From Pedobacter terrae (GTDB taxonomy: Bacteria; Bacteroidota; Bacteroidia; Sphingobacteriales; Sphingobacteriaceae): a DNA stretch of 64,000 nt. The notes beneath the pieces are model-generated. The model had not been told where the DNA came from. It saw nothing but the letters and a program-made list of their open reading frames with translations, and made no database searches. The DNA lies in the NCBI RefSeq assembly GCF_900100705.1, contig NZ_FNCH01000017.1:47447-111446 (forward strand). Reading direction: 5' to 3'. A program made the position numbers and the translations under genes. Below, piece by piece: positions 45,223-54,542 of the stretch (position 1 is the stretch's first letter; each line of letters opens with the position of its first letter).

Positions 45223-45257
45223 AAAAACGGTCGGCAAATTGTCGGCCGTTTTTATTT
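45223..45257 (+). terminator. Terminator after the PfpI-family gene
   Basis: The stem AAAAACGGTCGG...TCGGCCGTTTTT uses two G-U wobble pairs in RNA and then runs into T. It is the only clear transcription stop before the convergent 45344 gene. Confidence 0.75.
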
Positions 45258-45343
45258 TAACCTGTTCTTTTAAGCCGTCAGATGTTACCATCTGACAGAT
45301 AATTTATTTATTCTCATTGTAGGATGATAACATCCAACACCCC

Positions 45344-46387
45344 TTAAAGCTTAACCTGCCTGATAATATTTTTAATATTCAGTTCAATAATATCGGTCAT
45401 GGTTTTGCACCGCAGATAATTTGAATCTTTAAAATAATCACTCATGCCCTGTTTAAGCAAAGCGATATTTTCTGGCGTGGTGAGTTCTTCTTTGTTCGAA
45501 ACGTCGCGGAGATCAGTTAATCGATGACGCTCACTCCTCACCCGGTGTACAATAGACGAGCGCTCTTCCTGCTGATATTGCAATACAGTTTTCTCTGTCA
45601 ATTGCTCCATACTCATTTTTACATAAGGCAAATTCTCTTTAAAAAACTGAGGTAGGTAGACCTTTAAATTGCCTTCATAAAACTGTTGATCAAAATCTAT
45701 CGCCCGGATGCGAAACTGAATATCATCAAAATCGGGTGTAATCTGAACCACAAAATTGTACGCACGCATATCGCCCAAAAGCATAATCAAACAACGCTCA
45801 TTAAACTTTACAAACTCTTTTGCTATACGGGTAGGATTAAATTCGGGTGTATACAACTGTCCTTTTGTAAAAACATCACCCGGAATCCCGGCAATGTGTT
45901 CTTCTACCAAGGTATTGCCATCTACCAGGTAATTTACCTGATTTGGAGAAAGTATTTCCTCCATTTCGAGGCCATAAATACGCGAAGCATCAGCCTTTTT
46001 AATATAGAAGTAATCATATACATCATTTAAACGGTTCACAATTCGGATACGGAAAGGATGGGTATTGCCGAAGGTACAATACTCTATTTTATCGATATAC
46101 TTATGCTCAACGATACGCAGGTTACCTGAGGCTTTAAGATTGGCATAAATTTCCTTTAAACCATCATGCAATCTTTCTATTAAATCCTGGGCATATATTG
46201 GCCCCTCCCAAAGCGAATCTTTACCAAACTTATCCATTAAAGGAAAAGCCTCGTTAAACTGCATCAGATCGTTATAACCAATGGGCAATTTCGCTTCACG
46301 CTGGTAAGTACGCAAATATTTCTGCAAAGCAGGCGTAACCGGAAAAATCGGCTTCTTTTTCGAAATTTTTACGTCGTTGTTTTCCAT
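45344..46387 (-). CDS. Unrecognised protein with kinase-fold-like motifs
   Basis: This 347-residue protein belongs to no family I recognise. Residues 160-170 (LVEEHIAGIPG) resemble a kinase hinge. GDMRAYNFVV (205-214) resembles the catalytic-loop D-x4-N pattern (Asp206, Asn211). RAIDFDQQF (228-236) resembles a DFG-like metal-binding Asp. That order and spacing match aminoglycoside-phosphotransferase/HipA-type folds without any nucleotide P-loop. The protein is cytoplasmic with no signal. It is alone between the PfpI and serine hydrolase genes. Confidence 0.55.
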   Translation of the reverse strand: MENNDVKISKKKPIFPVTPALQKYLRTYQREAKLPIGYNDLMQFNEAFPLMDKFGKDSLWEGPIYAQDLIERLHDGLKEIYANLKASGNLRIVEHKYIDKIEYCTFGNTHPFRIRIVNRLNDVYDYFYIKKADASRIYGLEMEEILSPNQVNYLVDGNTLVEEHIAGIPGDVFTKGQLYTPEFNPTRIAKEFVKFNERCLIMLLGDMRAYNFVVQITPDFDDIQFRIRAIDFDQQFYEGNLKVYLPQFFKENLPYVKMSMEQLTEKTVLQYQQEERSSIVHRVRSERHRLTDLRDVSNKEELTTPENIALLKQGMSDYFKDSNYLRCKTMTDIIELNIKNIIRQVKL

Positions 46388-46416
46388 GCAGAGGCAATGT
46401 ACAGTTTTAAAAACTT

Positions 46417-46543
46417 AACCACAAAGAACATGCTCCTATCTTTTTTTACCGCAAAGGCCACAAAGTTTTACGCAAAGGAATGCAAAGTGAAATTTCTTAG
46501 CGCACTTGGCGTAAACATAGCGTTCTTTGCGGTTAAGACTTCG
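46417..46543. repeat. CACAAAG/CTTTGCGG-type intergenic repeat, copy 2
   Basis: AACCACAAAGAACATG...CCGCAAAGGCCACAAAG...TTCTTTGCGGTTAAG runs from the 45344-gene start to the end of the serine hydrolase gene. It is longer than copy 1 at 16819. Confidence 0.65.
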
Positions 46544-47723
46544 GATAACTAAACGGCAATCCAGCGAGATACCTGCTGATTTTCCGGTAAGGATAATTCC
46601 CTGCGCCGTGATCGGCAAACTGCACAATGATGGTATTTGTTTTTGGATCAACATATAACCTTTGGCCAAGCATACCTTCTGCCGCATAATCGCCATGATC
46701 TCCTTCTTGCGGGATCCACCAGAGATAATGATGTGCCGATTTTTGCCAGCCTTTTGCGGATGCAGGCTTTTCCGTGCCGATATGGGTGGATTGATTTACC
46801 CAGCTTTCCGGAACGACTTGCTTTCCATTGTACTTACCTTGATTTAAATATAACCGGCCGATTTTTGCAAAATCAATGGCTGTCACCTGAAAACGGCTTG
46901 CGGTGTTTGTAAGGCCATTAACTTGGTCCAGGCCCCAGGTGGCGTGATATTCCGTACCTATCTGCTTCCACACATTCGCTTCGAAATACTGAGCTACAGA
47001 TTTTCCGGCGGCTTTTTTTAAAACCCAGCCCAATAAAATCGGATCAATGCTTTTGTATACCCAAACCGTTCCTGGCTTATTTACCAGTTTAACTTTCATC
47101 AGTTGCGCTTTCATATCATTGGTATAATAATATTTAGCCTCATCAGAAAAAAATGCTTTTATTACTCCGCCGAACGCATCCTGAAACTCAAGTCCCGATT
47201 TCATATCCAGGAGGTTTTTTAAAGTAATTTGGGCAAAGGCAGGGTTCGATTTTAATTCAGGAATATACTTTGTCAATTTATCATCTAAGCTTTTAATGCT
47301 ACGGTCTGCCAACGCCTGACCAACTACAATAGAAATCATGGTTTTAGCACCCGAAAATATACTGGTCAAGGTACTATCACTATAACCCTTATTATATCGC
47401 TCATATAAAACACTATCATTCCTGATCACGATAAAAACATTTATTTGTCCATTTTTTAAATAGTCTTTTAAGGGAATGGATCGGTTATTTTCATCTAATA
47501 CATGTAAGGTATCTAAGTCGTTTCGTTGTTTTACTGATCTTATAAAATGAAAAACCGAATCACTCTTATTCGAAACTTCCTGTGGAAAAATTTTATAGGT
47601 TTCGGCATTCGGTGTTCTGTATTTTAACACATTCAACAAATATGGTTTCCAAAGGAATAAGGCCAGCAACGATAAAAAAAACGAATAAATCAGGATTAAT
47701 AGTATCTTTTTGAAGGTTCTCAT
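46533..47723 (-). CDS. Serine hydrolase, beta-lactamase class C fold
   Basis: I chose the Met at 47723 (MRTFKKILLILIYSFFLSLLALF), which starts a signal-anchor; a longer reading from 47792 places 23 non-signal residues first. In the 396-residue product SGAK supplies Ser124 and Lys127 of the SxxK motif, VYKS acts as the YxN-type motif, and HTIIVQ-like strands follow. Class C fold members include esterases, DD-peptidases and true beta-lactamases; the substrate cannot be told. It lies 77 bp downstream of an acyltransferase gene on the same strand. Confidence 0.85.
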   Translation of the reverse strand: MRTFKKILLILIYSFFLSLLALFLWKPYLLNVLKYRTPNAETYKIFPQEVSNKSDSVFHFIRSVKQRNDLDTLHVLDENNRSIPLKDYLKNGQINVFIVIRNDSVLYERYNKGYSDSTLTSIFSGAKTMISIVVGQALADRSIKSLDDKLTKYIPELKSNPAFAQITLKNLLDMKSGLEFQDAFGGVIKAFFSDEAKYYYTNDMKAQLMKVKLVNKPGTVWVYKSIDPILLGWVLKKAAGKSVAQYFEANVWKQIGTEYHATWGLDQVNGLTNTASRFQVTAIDFAKIGRLYLNQGKYNGKQVVPESWVNQSTHIGTEKPASAKGWQKSAHHYLWWIPQEGDHGDYAAEGMLGQRLYVDPKTNTIIVQFADHGAGNYPYRKISRYLAGLPFSYPKS

Positions 47724-47800
47724 GGGTAGGCGTTGTAATAGCAAATATAAAATATTTAAGAAATTATACCTGCTTTCGCTTATCCCTTTCAAACAAGTAG

Positions 47801-48676
47801 TTAATGTTGAGGTTTATACTTCCATCGTTTATGGCTCCAAAGCCAATATTCAGGCTGTGCATTGATAATTTCTTCCAAGAAGCGGGTATGCATTTCAGTA
47901 ATTTCATACGTAACGGTTTCAGCCGGTTTTAAACAAAGCGGCACACAATCCACTTCATAAAAACCGCGTCTTAGCACTTTCACTTTGAGATAAAATATAG
48001 GCCGATTGGTACGCTTGGCTATTTTTTCAATCCCTAACTGTATAGAACTGGGCTGGTGCATAAAATTAGTCCAATAATGCGATTCGTCTTTAGCGGGTGC
48101 CTGGTCATTACCGAAACTAAACATGCTTGGCTTACCTTTACTAACCTGCAACGCACGCATAGTTTGCCGCATGGCAACTAATTTATTACCAAATTTACTT
48201 CGTACTTTTTTAAACCAATGATCAAATGTTGGATTGCTTAAGGGTTTGTAAATGGGGTAATGATCTGCAGAGAAGTTAAGTCCTAAACCCAAAGTACCCC
48301 ACTCCCAGTTGCCATAATGTGCTGAACAGAATAATATACTTTGACCCTGGTCTAAGTATTCCTGCACACGCGCTTTGTTTTTAAAAACAAAACGTCTTTC
48401 GATTTCCTGTTTGGAAATACTACTCATTTTAACAACTTCAAAAATCAGCGAGGCCAGATAACGGTAAAATCGCTTTTCGATAACTAAAATCTCTTGTAAT
48501 GCCCTATCGGGAAGCGCATTTAACAGATTCTCCCTCACCACTTTCCTACGGTACCGAAATACAAAATACAGTAACAGATATGTTCCATCAGCCAATATGT
48601 ACAATATAGATAGTGGAAGCAGGGATAATACGCTTAAAAGAAATATTCCCAAACGGGAAATCCACGTTATAATCAC
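47801..48676 (-). CDS. LpxL/HtrB-family acyltransferase, copy 1
   Basis: This 291-residue protein has an N-terminal membrane helix and the catalytic HX4E motif at His120/Glu125 (AHYGNWEWG). It transfers an acyl chain to lipid A or a related amino- or glycolipid. It is clearly paralogous to the gene at 48767-49705 (same length scale, shared IQLG-EKIA-RTNRP-FYLK stretch). Bacteroidota often carry several such genes. It probably lies upstream of the serine hydrolase in one transcript. Confidence 0.9.
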   Translation of the reverse strand: MIITWISRLGIFLLSVLSLLPLSILYILADGTYLLLYFVFRYRRKVVRENLLNALPDRALQEILVIEKRFYRYLASLIFEVVKMSSISKQEIERRFVFKNKARVQEYLDQGQSILFCSAHYGNWEWGTLGLGLNFSADHYPIYKPLSNPTFDHWFKKVRSKFGNKLVAMRQTMRALQVSKGKPSMFSFGNDQAPAKDESHYWTNFMHQPSSIQLGIEKIAKRTNRPIFYLKVKVLRRGFYEVDCVPLCLKPAETVTYEITEMHTRFLEEIINAQPEYWLWSHKRWKYKPQH

Positions 48677-48766
48677 ATTCGGAATTAGTTGAAATGCTAA
48701 TTTAAACAGCAGGTTATAAAATTATGCCACGAAAATGTTAGATTTAATAATTCTGTAATGATCTGG

Positions 48767-49705
48767 TTAAGCCGGTTCATCTATCAAATTATAATCTTTT
48801 TCAACAATAGCTGAAACCTTTGGTTCTGGTTTATATTTCCACCTCCTATGGCTCCATAACCAGTAAGCAGGTGCTTCTTTAATCATATCCTCTAAAAAAC
48901 GGGTATGCATTTCGGTAATTTCAAACTCGGCTGTTTCGGATGGATTTAAACAGATCGGAACACAGTCAACTTCATAATATCCTCTTTTCAAATAATTGAT
49001 TTTAAGATAAAAAACCGGACGGTTGGTTTTCCTCGCAATTTTTTCCACCCCTAACTGTATAGAAGATTCCTGATTTAAAAAAGTTGTCCAATAATTCGAT
49101 TCATCTTTTGAAGGTGCCTGATCGCTGCCAAAGGTAAACATGGTTGGCTGATGTTTATTGGCCTGTATGGCCCTTAAAGTTTGACGCATCGATACCATAT
49201 GATTGCCGAATTTGCTTCTCATCGTTAGAAACCAGTTATCGAAAGTTTCGCTGCTTAAAGGTTTATAAATTGGAAAATGTGCGCCCGAAAAGTTTAAACC
49301 AATAGCCATACACACCCATTCATAATTACCATAATGTGATGAGCAGAAAAGCACGCTTTCATTATTTTTTAGATAGGCTTCTACAAGATCAGTATTTTTA
49401 AATTTTACCCGCTTGTTTAATTCTTTTTGAGAAATGCTTTTCATTTTGATCACTTCGATAAAAAGTGAAGCCAAAAATTTGTAGAACCGTTTTTCTATGG
49501 TATCAATTTCACCGGAGGCTTTTTCCGGAAAAGCGTTGAGCAAGTTTTCTTTAACCACTTTTCTTCGGTAACCGAAAACATAAAAGATTATGACATAAAA
49601 AGCATCTGCCAACCTGTACAATACAAATAGTGGCAATTGAGAGAGCATATTCAATAAAAATATACCCCCCTTAGATAATCCTTTATTAATCACGATTAGG
49701 GACAA
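48767..49705 (-). CDS. LpxL/HtrB-family acyltransferase, copy 2
   Basis: This 312-residue paralogue of the preceding gene has His124/Glu129 in SHYGNYEW. It carries an extra C-terminal tail of about 20 residues (KVSAIVEKDYNLIDEPA). The two genes lie in tandem with 90 bp between them, so one arose by duplication. Each might acylate a different position or lipid. Confidence 0.9.
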   Translation of the reverse strand: MSLIVINKGLSKGGIFLLNMLSQLPLFVLYRLADAFYVIIFYVFGYRRKVVKENLLNAFPEKASGEIDTIEKRFYKFLASLFIEVIKMKSISQKELNKRVKFKNTDLVEAYLKNNESVLFCSSHYGNYEWVCMAIGLNFSGAHFPIYKPLSSETFDNWFLTMRSKFGNHMVSMRQTLRAIQANKHQPTMFTFGSDQAPSKDESNYWTTFLNQESSIQLGVEKIARKTNRPVFYLKINYLKRGYYEVDCVPICLNPSETAEFEITEMHTRFLEDMIKEAPAYWLWSHRRWKYKPEPKVSAIVEKDYNLIDEPA

Positions 49706-49892
49706 TTAGTTTATTTGATAAAGCACAAAATTAAAAGTACTCCGAAATCTGATTGCCATCCGATTGTTAACTTTTTATTCCCCCAGGTTTTATGAAAAAT
49801 AGCTGACAGAAAATAGCCTTATTGATTGAAAGCAATAATTAATTGCAATTCCATTTACTATCCAACTGCTTAACACCAAAACCGTTTTTACA

Positions 49893-49924
49893 CAAAAAAG
49901 CCCCGATTTATATCGAGGCTTTTG
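49893..49924 (-). terminator. Rho-independent terminator of typA
   Basis: The stem AAAGCCCCGAT/ATCGAGGCTTT (one wobble) with a TTAT loop is followed on the minus strand by six T. It lies 36 bp past the typA stop. Confidence 0.85.
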
Positions 49925-49959
49925 ATCTATATTTTATTCCCTTTTCAGGGATTTAAGGT

Positions 49960-51765
49960 TTAAGCGAATTGCTTTCCTTTAACTTTACGTTCTTGCTCCG
50001 TTAAGAAGATTTTACGTAAACGCATGCTTACCGGGGTAACTTCGATGTACTCATCAGCCTGGATGTATTCCATAGCCTCTTCCAATGAAAATTTAATTGC
50101 CGGTGCAATACGTGCATTATCATCAGTACCTGATGCACGCATGTTAGTTAAAGCTTTACCTTTTACGATATTGATTACTAAATCATTATCACGGATATGC
50201 TCTCCTAAAATTTGTCCTTCGTAAATATCAACTCCCGGATCTACAAAGAAACGGCCTCTATCCTGTAATTTATCGATCGAATATGCAGTAGTAGTACCTT
50301 TATCCATCGAAATTAATACGCCATTTAAACGACCAGGGATAGTGCCTTTCCAAGGCTCATAAGCTTTGAAACGGTGTGCCATAATTGCCTCACCAGCAGT
50401 AGCTGTTAAAACGTTATTACGTAAACCGATAATACCACGAGATGGGATTTCGAATTCTAAGTGTTGTAAATCACCTTTTGGTTCCATAATCAATAACTCA
50501 CCTTTACGCTGGGTTACCAATTCGATTACTTTACCAGAAACTTCAGCAGGTACATCTACAATTAAAGTTTCAATTGGCTCATGTTTTTTACCGTCAATTT
50601 CCTTAACAATTACCTGTGGCTGACCAACTTGCAATTCATAACCTTCACGACGCATTGTTTCGATCAAAACAGATAAGTGAAGAATACCACGGCCATAAAC
50701 CAACCATGAATCTGCACCCTGAGTTTCAACAACTTTTAATGCTAAGTTTTTCTCCATTTCCTTCATCAAACGGTCTTTGATCCGTTGAGAAGTAACCAAT
50801 TTACCTTCTTTACCGAAGAATGGCGAGTTATTGATGGTGAACAACATGTTCATTGTTGGCTCATCAATGCTAATTACCGGTAATTGCTCTGGTGCCTCGA
50901 AATCAGCGATGGTATCACCAATATCAAAACCATCAATACCTACAACCGCACAAATATCACCAGAACCTACTTCTTGAGTACGGATTTTTCCTAAACCTTC
51001 GAAAGTATAAAGTTCTTTAACTCTTGTTTTAACAATTTTGCCATCGCGTTTAATTAAAGTAACGGGTTGGTTTTCTTTAATGGTACCACGGTGAACACGG
51101 CCAATTGCGATACGACCTACGAAAGATGAATAATCTAAAGAGGTAATCTGCATCTGCAAAGTACCATCGTTAATTGGTGCTGGTGGAATGTTAGCCACAA
51201 CAGCATCCAATAAAGCAAAAATATCAGTAGTTGGTTTCTGCCAGTCAGTACTCATCCATCCTTGTTTAGATGAACCGTAAATAACCGGAAAATCCAATTG
51301 CTCTTCAGTAGCTTCAAGGTTAAAGAACAATTCGAAAATTTGCTCATAAACCTCTTCAGGGCGACAGTTTTCTTTATCTACTTTGTTCACTACCACAATT
51401 GGTTTTAAACCAAGTGCCAAAGCTTTTTGTGTTACGAAACGCGTTTGAGGCATTGCACCTTCAAAAGCATCACAAAGTAAAAGTACCCCATCGGCCATTT
51501 TCAAAACACGCTCTACTTCACCGCCAAAATCCGCGTGACCAGGTGTATCGATAATGTTAATTTTTACATCTTTGTATTGAACTGATACGTTTTTAGATAC
51601 GATTGTGATACCACGCTCACGCTCTAAATCGTTATTATCCAATATCAACTCTCCTGTTTGTTCGTTGTCACGAAAAATAGAACAAGAGTGTAAAATCTTA
51701 TCAACCAACGTGGTTTTACCGTGGTCAACGTGTGCTATAATAGCTATATTTCTAATCTTTTGCAT
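49960..51765 (-). CDS. typA: Translational GTPase TypA/BipA
   Basis: This 601-residue GTPase acts on the ribosome and in stress adaptation. The G domain shows AHVDHGKTTLVDKIL (G1), RERGITI (G2), DTPGHADFGGEV (G3) and NKVDKENC (G4). The C-terminal domains with SRGIIGLRNN and the terminal RKIFLTEQERKVKGK are typical. It is monocistronic with a clear terminator. Confidence 0.97.
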   Translation of the reverse strand: MQKIRNIAIIAHVDHGKTTLVDKILHSCSIFRDNEQTGELILDNNDLERERGITIVSKNVSVQYKDVKINIIDTPGHADFGGEVERVLKMADGVLLLCDAFEGAMPQTRFVTQKALALGLKPIVVVNKVDKENCRPEEVYEQIFELFFNLEATEEQLDFPVIYGSSKQGWMSTDWQKPTTDIFALLDAVVANIPPAPINDGTLQMQITSLDYSSFVGRIAIGRVHRGTIKENQPVTLIKRDGKIVKTRVKELYTFEGLGKIRTQEVGSGDICAVVGIDGFDIGDTIADFEAPEQLPVISIDEPTMNMLFTINNSPFFGKEGKLVTSQRIKDRLMKEMEKNLALKVVETQGADSWLVYGRGILHLSVLIETMRREGYELQVGQPQVIVKEIDGKKHEPIETLIVDVPAEVSGKVIELVTQRKGELLIMEPKGDLQHLEFEIPSRGIIGLRNNVLTATAGEAIMAHRFKAYEPWKGTIPGRLNGVLISMDKGTTTAYSIDKLQDRGRFFVDPGVDIYEGQILGEHIRDNDLVINIVKGKALTNMRASGTDDNARIAPAIKFSLEEAMEYIQADEYIEVTPVSMRLRKIFLTEQERKVKGKQFA

Positions 51766-52044
51766 AAAATGCGCCTCAAATTTGGCGCAAAGATAGTGTT
51801 TAGAAATGGATTTTCTACTATATCGCTCACTATTTAATGCTTTAATAACGTTGCAATGGTCTCATTTTTAGTTAGAAAAGCAATTGCAGTAGCGTTTCGG
51901 TTTAATCGGCCCTGCTGTACAATTAGCCCTCATAAAAAAATCGGGGCTGCCGTTTCCATCAGGTTTACAAACCAAAGCCTGTTTAAAAAAATCTTTCAAG
52001 TTCAAATGAACAAAACAAATGATTAGTTTGAGGGTATTATGTAA

Positions 52045-52392
52045 ATGGAAAAATCAATACAAGAATTATTTGATCAGTATGAAGAAAAGTCGCTTGAAGT
52101 AGAAGCAGCAAAAAGGGCTATGGATGCGGCTGAAGTACCAGATTTATCAAAGGAAGAGTACATTACCGCCCCACAGGCCGACGAACACCTTATTGCCTGT
52201 ATAGAAAGGGAACGCAAAGAACAGGAACTGGAAACCCTTAGCCAGGAGTGGGCTGAAATTCAGGATGAACTGGCAGAAAACCTCTGTAAAATCAATACCA
52301 AAGTTTTGGTAAAAGATAGACGGGATGATTGTACCGTGTTGATTCATTGTGAAGGTGGCAGCATTATGATTGAAGATAAAGAAATTACTTAA
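52045..52392 (+). CDS. Small acidic coiled-coil protein of unknown function
   Basis: This 115-residue protein is mostly Glu/Lys-rich helix (about 1-84, EEKSLEVEAAKRAMDAAE and ERERKEQELETLSQEWAEIQDEL) followed by a strand-rich tail (CTVLIHCEGGSIMIEDKE). There is no signal or known domain. It stands alone. Confidence 0.55.
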   Translation: MEKSIQELFDQYEEKSLEVEAAKRAMDAAEVPDLSKEEYITAPQADEHLIACIERERKEQELETLSQEWAEIQDELAENLCKINTKVLVKDRRDDCTVLIHCEGGSIMIEDKEIT

Positions 52393-52475
52393 AATATTAA
52401 TTATTAAAACTTTACAAAAATTACACCAGTTAATTAGAACCATTAAGGCATTAATATAGCATTCATAAGTGCCGA

Positions 52476-52625
52476 TTATAAGTTTACCTTTAACCAATAC
52501 TGATAAGAAATCACGCCGAATTCTGGTCTCGCCTCTCCTTCCAAAATGGCAATAAATTCCAGTGCATGTCCATCAGGATCATTAAAATAAATAGCCACAG
52601 CAGGCATCCAGGCAAAAACCATGGG
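52476..52625 (-). pseudogene. Remnant of a VOC/glyoxalase-family gene (C-terminal part only)
   Basis: The minus strand encodes PMVFAWMPAVAIYFNDPDG-HALEFIAILEGEARPEFG, the conserved C-terminal half of VOC (glyoxalase/bleomycin-resistance) proteins. No N-terminal half or start is visible upstream; the reading continues into unrelated sequence up to 52688. The rest of the 52393-52769 gap shows nothing further. Confidence 0.65.
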
Positions 52626-52769
52626 TTCACGACAAGGTAGAGATAACTTGTACACGCAAAAAATCATGTTTTTTGATATCAATATCAATAAAATCGATTA
52701 ACATCATTATTCTGTAAATTGGGTTACCATAATTGCAGTTGATGTATTAAGGGAAACAATACAGATGGA

Positions 52770-53447
52770 ATGAACAAAAAAATTCTAAAGTATACAGGCA
52801 GATTTTTAATTGTTTTTATTGCATTAATCGGAATTTACTTCCTTACTGCATTTTGCTGCTCGCGAATTACAATCAATGCCAACCCAACAAATGCTAAAGA
52901 AGTTGCCATATATATTATGACGAATGGCGTGCACACTGATATTGTGGTCCCAGCATTTAGCGAAGAAATAAACTGGACAAAAGAAATCCGTTATCAGAAC
53001 ACTTTAGAAGCAGACACTAGTTATCAATACCTGGCGGTGGGCTGGGGAGATAAAAAATTCTATCTGGAAACCCCGGAATTTTCAGACCTTAAACTGAGTA
53101 ACGGACTTCGGGCAATCTCTGGTCTGAGCACATCGGCTATGCACACTACGTATTATAAAAATATAAGGGAAGATGCAAACTGTATAAAAGTCATGGTCAG
53201 CAAAACACAATACCAGCAGCTGTTGCATTATATTTTAAACAGTTTTCAAAGAGATGAGAGCGGACATGTAATCCCTGTTAAATCAAACATTCATTATGAT
53301 ATTGGCGATGCTTTTTACGAAGCCAGGGGCAGTTATAGTATTTTGAAAACCTGCAATACCTGGGCTAATGCCGCTTTAAAAAGCTGTGGACAACGTAGTT
53401 GTTTGTGGACAATATTTGATACCGGTATTTTTTTGAAGTATAAGTAA
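52770..53447 (+). CDS. TIGR02117 / DUF2459 family protein
   Basis: This 225-residue protein has an N-terminal membrane anchor (about 9-31) and the family regions IYIMTNGVHTDIVVP, YLAVGWGDKKFY and TCNTWANAALKSCG near 190-203. GVHTD and CNTWAN may supply catalytic His and Cys of a papain-like hydrolase. The literature calls it a urease-associated or uncharacterised protein; the true role is unknown. It is monocistronic. Confidence 0.85.
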   Translation: MNKKILKYTGRFLIVFIALIGIYFLTAFCCSRITINANPTNAKEVAIYIMTNGVHTDIVVPAFSEEINWTKEIRYQNTLEADTSYQYLAVGWGDKKFYLETPEFSDLKLSNGLRAISGLSTSAMHTTYYKNIREDANCIKVMVSKTQYQQLLHYILNSFQRDESGHVIPVKSNIHYDIGDAFYEARGSYSILKTCNTWANAALKSCGQRSCLWTIFDTGIFLKYK

Positions 53448-53467
53448 ATAACTTTTTTTATAACGCG

Positions 53468-53522
53468 CGTCATCTTGACTGAAACGCGTGGAATGCCCGT
53501 TTCACTCCGCTCGAAATGACGA
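53468..53522. repeat. GTCATCTTGACTGAA...CGAAATGACGA intergenic repeat
   Basis: CGTCATCTTGACTGAAACGCG at 53468 and CACTCCGCTCGAAATGACGA at 53503-53522 form a compact imperfect inverted repeat between two convergent genes. It is the same end type as at 20713 and 58474. Confidence 0.75.
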
Positions 53523-53548
53523 CCTCTTGGGATTTGACGAAGCTCTAA

Positions 53549-54361
53549 CTAAACCTCAAATGCCCAATTTAAAAAAGCAGGCATTACACCTTCCCAGGTT
53601 GGCACGTCATGTTTGCCACCAACTTTTTCATAGTAAAAAACATGATCAGGCCGTTTATAACCTTTATTCAGAAGGATCTTAACCACATCAATGGTATCAT
53701 CTATAGAATCGATAATCAAATTTTTATTGCGATCAGCCTTTTCATCTTCCGTTCCGGTCATCAACCAGAATTTCATATCCGGCTTGCCAGAAGTATTTTC
53801 CAATTGCTGATGCATAATGCGGTCGGCATCGGTATAGCCATCATTCAAATCTGTTTTTCTCCACCAAAATGCACCTGAAAAAACACCAACTACATCAAAA
53901 GTAGCAGGATTATTCCAGGCAATATCAAAAGCAGATAGACCTCCGAGAGAAAATCCGGCAAAACCCACCTTGCCGGTAATCGGCATTGCAATTTTCTTTT
54001 TAACAAAAGGCAAAAGCTCTTTGATCACAAAATCGGTGTATAGGTTAGCTTTTGCCCCACGTCCTTTAAAATCGGGCGCACCTGCAACACCGTATTCCAT
54101 TAAACGGTCTGCCGAAGCCTTAATGGCTACAACAATTAACCTATGGTTTCTTTTGGCATGGTGGGCATCTTCCAAAATCCGGCTAAAATCCATTTTAGCC
54201 ACATCTTGCCCATCATTTAATAAAAGAAGTTCTATTTTCTCATTTCCTAAAATGCCTTCAGGTGTATAAATATCTATCTCTACCTCACGCTTTAAATAAT
54301 TTGAAGATATTGTAAAGCTGCTGGTATTAACTTTTACCGATAAAATTGTGGTGTACTTCAT
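53549..54361 (-). CDS. Alpha/beta hydrolase (esterase-D type)
   Basis: I use the Met at 54361 (MKYTTILSVKVNTSSFTISS). A Met six residues upstream is possible. The 270-residue enzyme has the nucleophile elbow GFSLGG (Ser at about 138) and a C-terminal GGKHDVPTWEG supplying His. It has no signal peptide, so it is probably cytoplasmic. It lies back to back with the esterase at 54543, with 181 bp between them. Confidence 0.85.
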   Translation of the reverse strand: MKYTTILSVKVNTSSFTISSNYLKREVEIDIYTPEGILGNEKIELLLLNDGQDVAKMDFSRILEDAHHAKRNHRLIVVAIKASADRLMEYGVAGAPDFKGRGAKANLYTDFVIKELLPFVKKKIAMPITGKVGFAGFSLGGLSAFDIAWNNPATFDVVGVFSGAFWWRKTDLNDGYTDADRIMHQQLENTSGKPDMKFWLMTGTEDEKADRNKNLIIDSIDDTIDVVKILLNKGYKRPDHVFYYEKVGGKHDVPTWEGVMPAFLNWAFEV

Positions 54362-54542
54362 AATCAAGATCCCTATCACATGGCTATCGCCTCAGAATTA
54401 GGGTGCAAAGTTACAAATCTCCATAAACTATTAATTATCATAGGTTAATTTTTACAAAATCCTCCTCATTTGATTCATTTTTACCATTTATACTATTCTT
54501 ATTATAAATTTTAATTTATACCTTAATCATTCAATTTGTATT

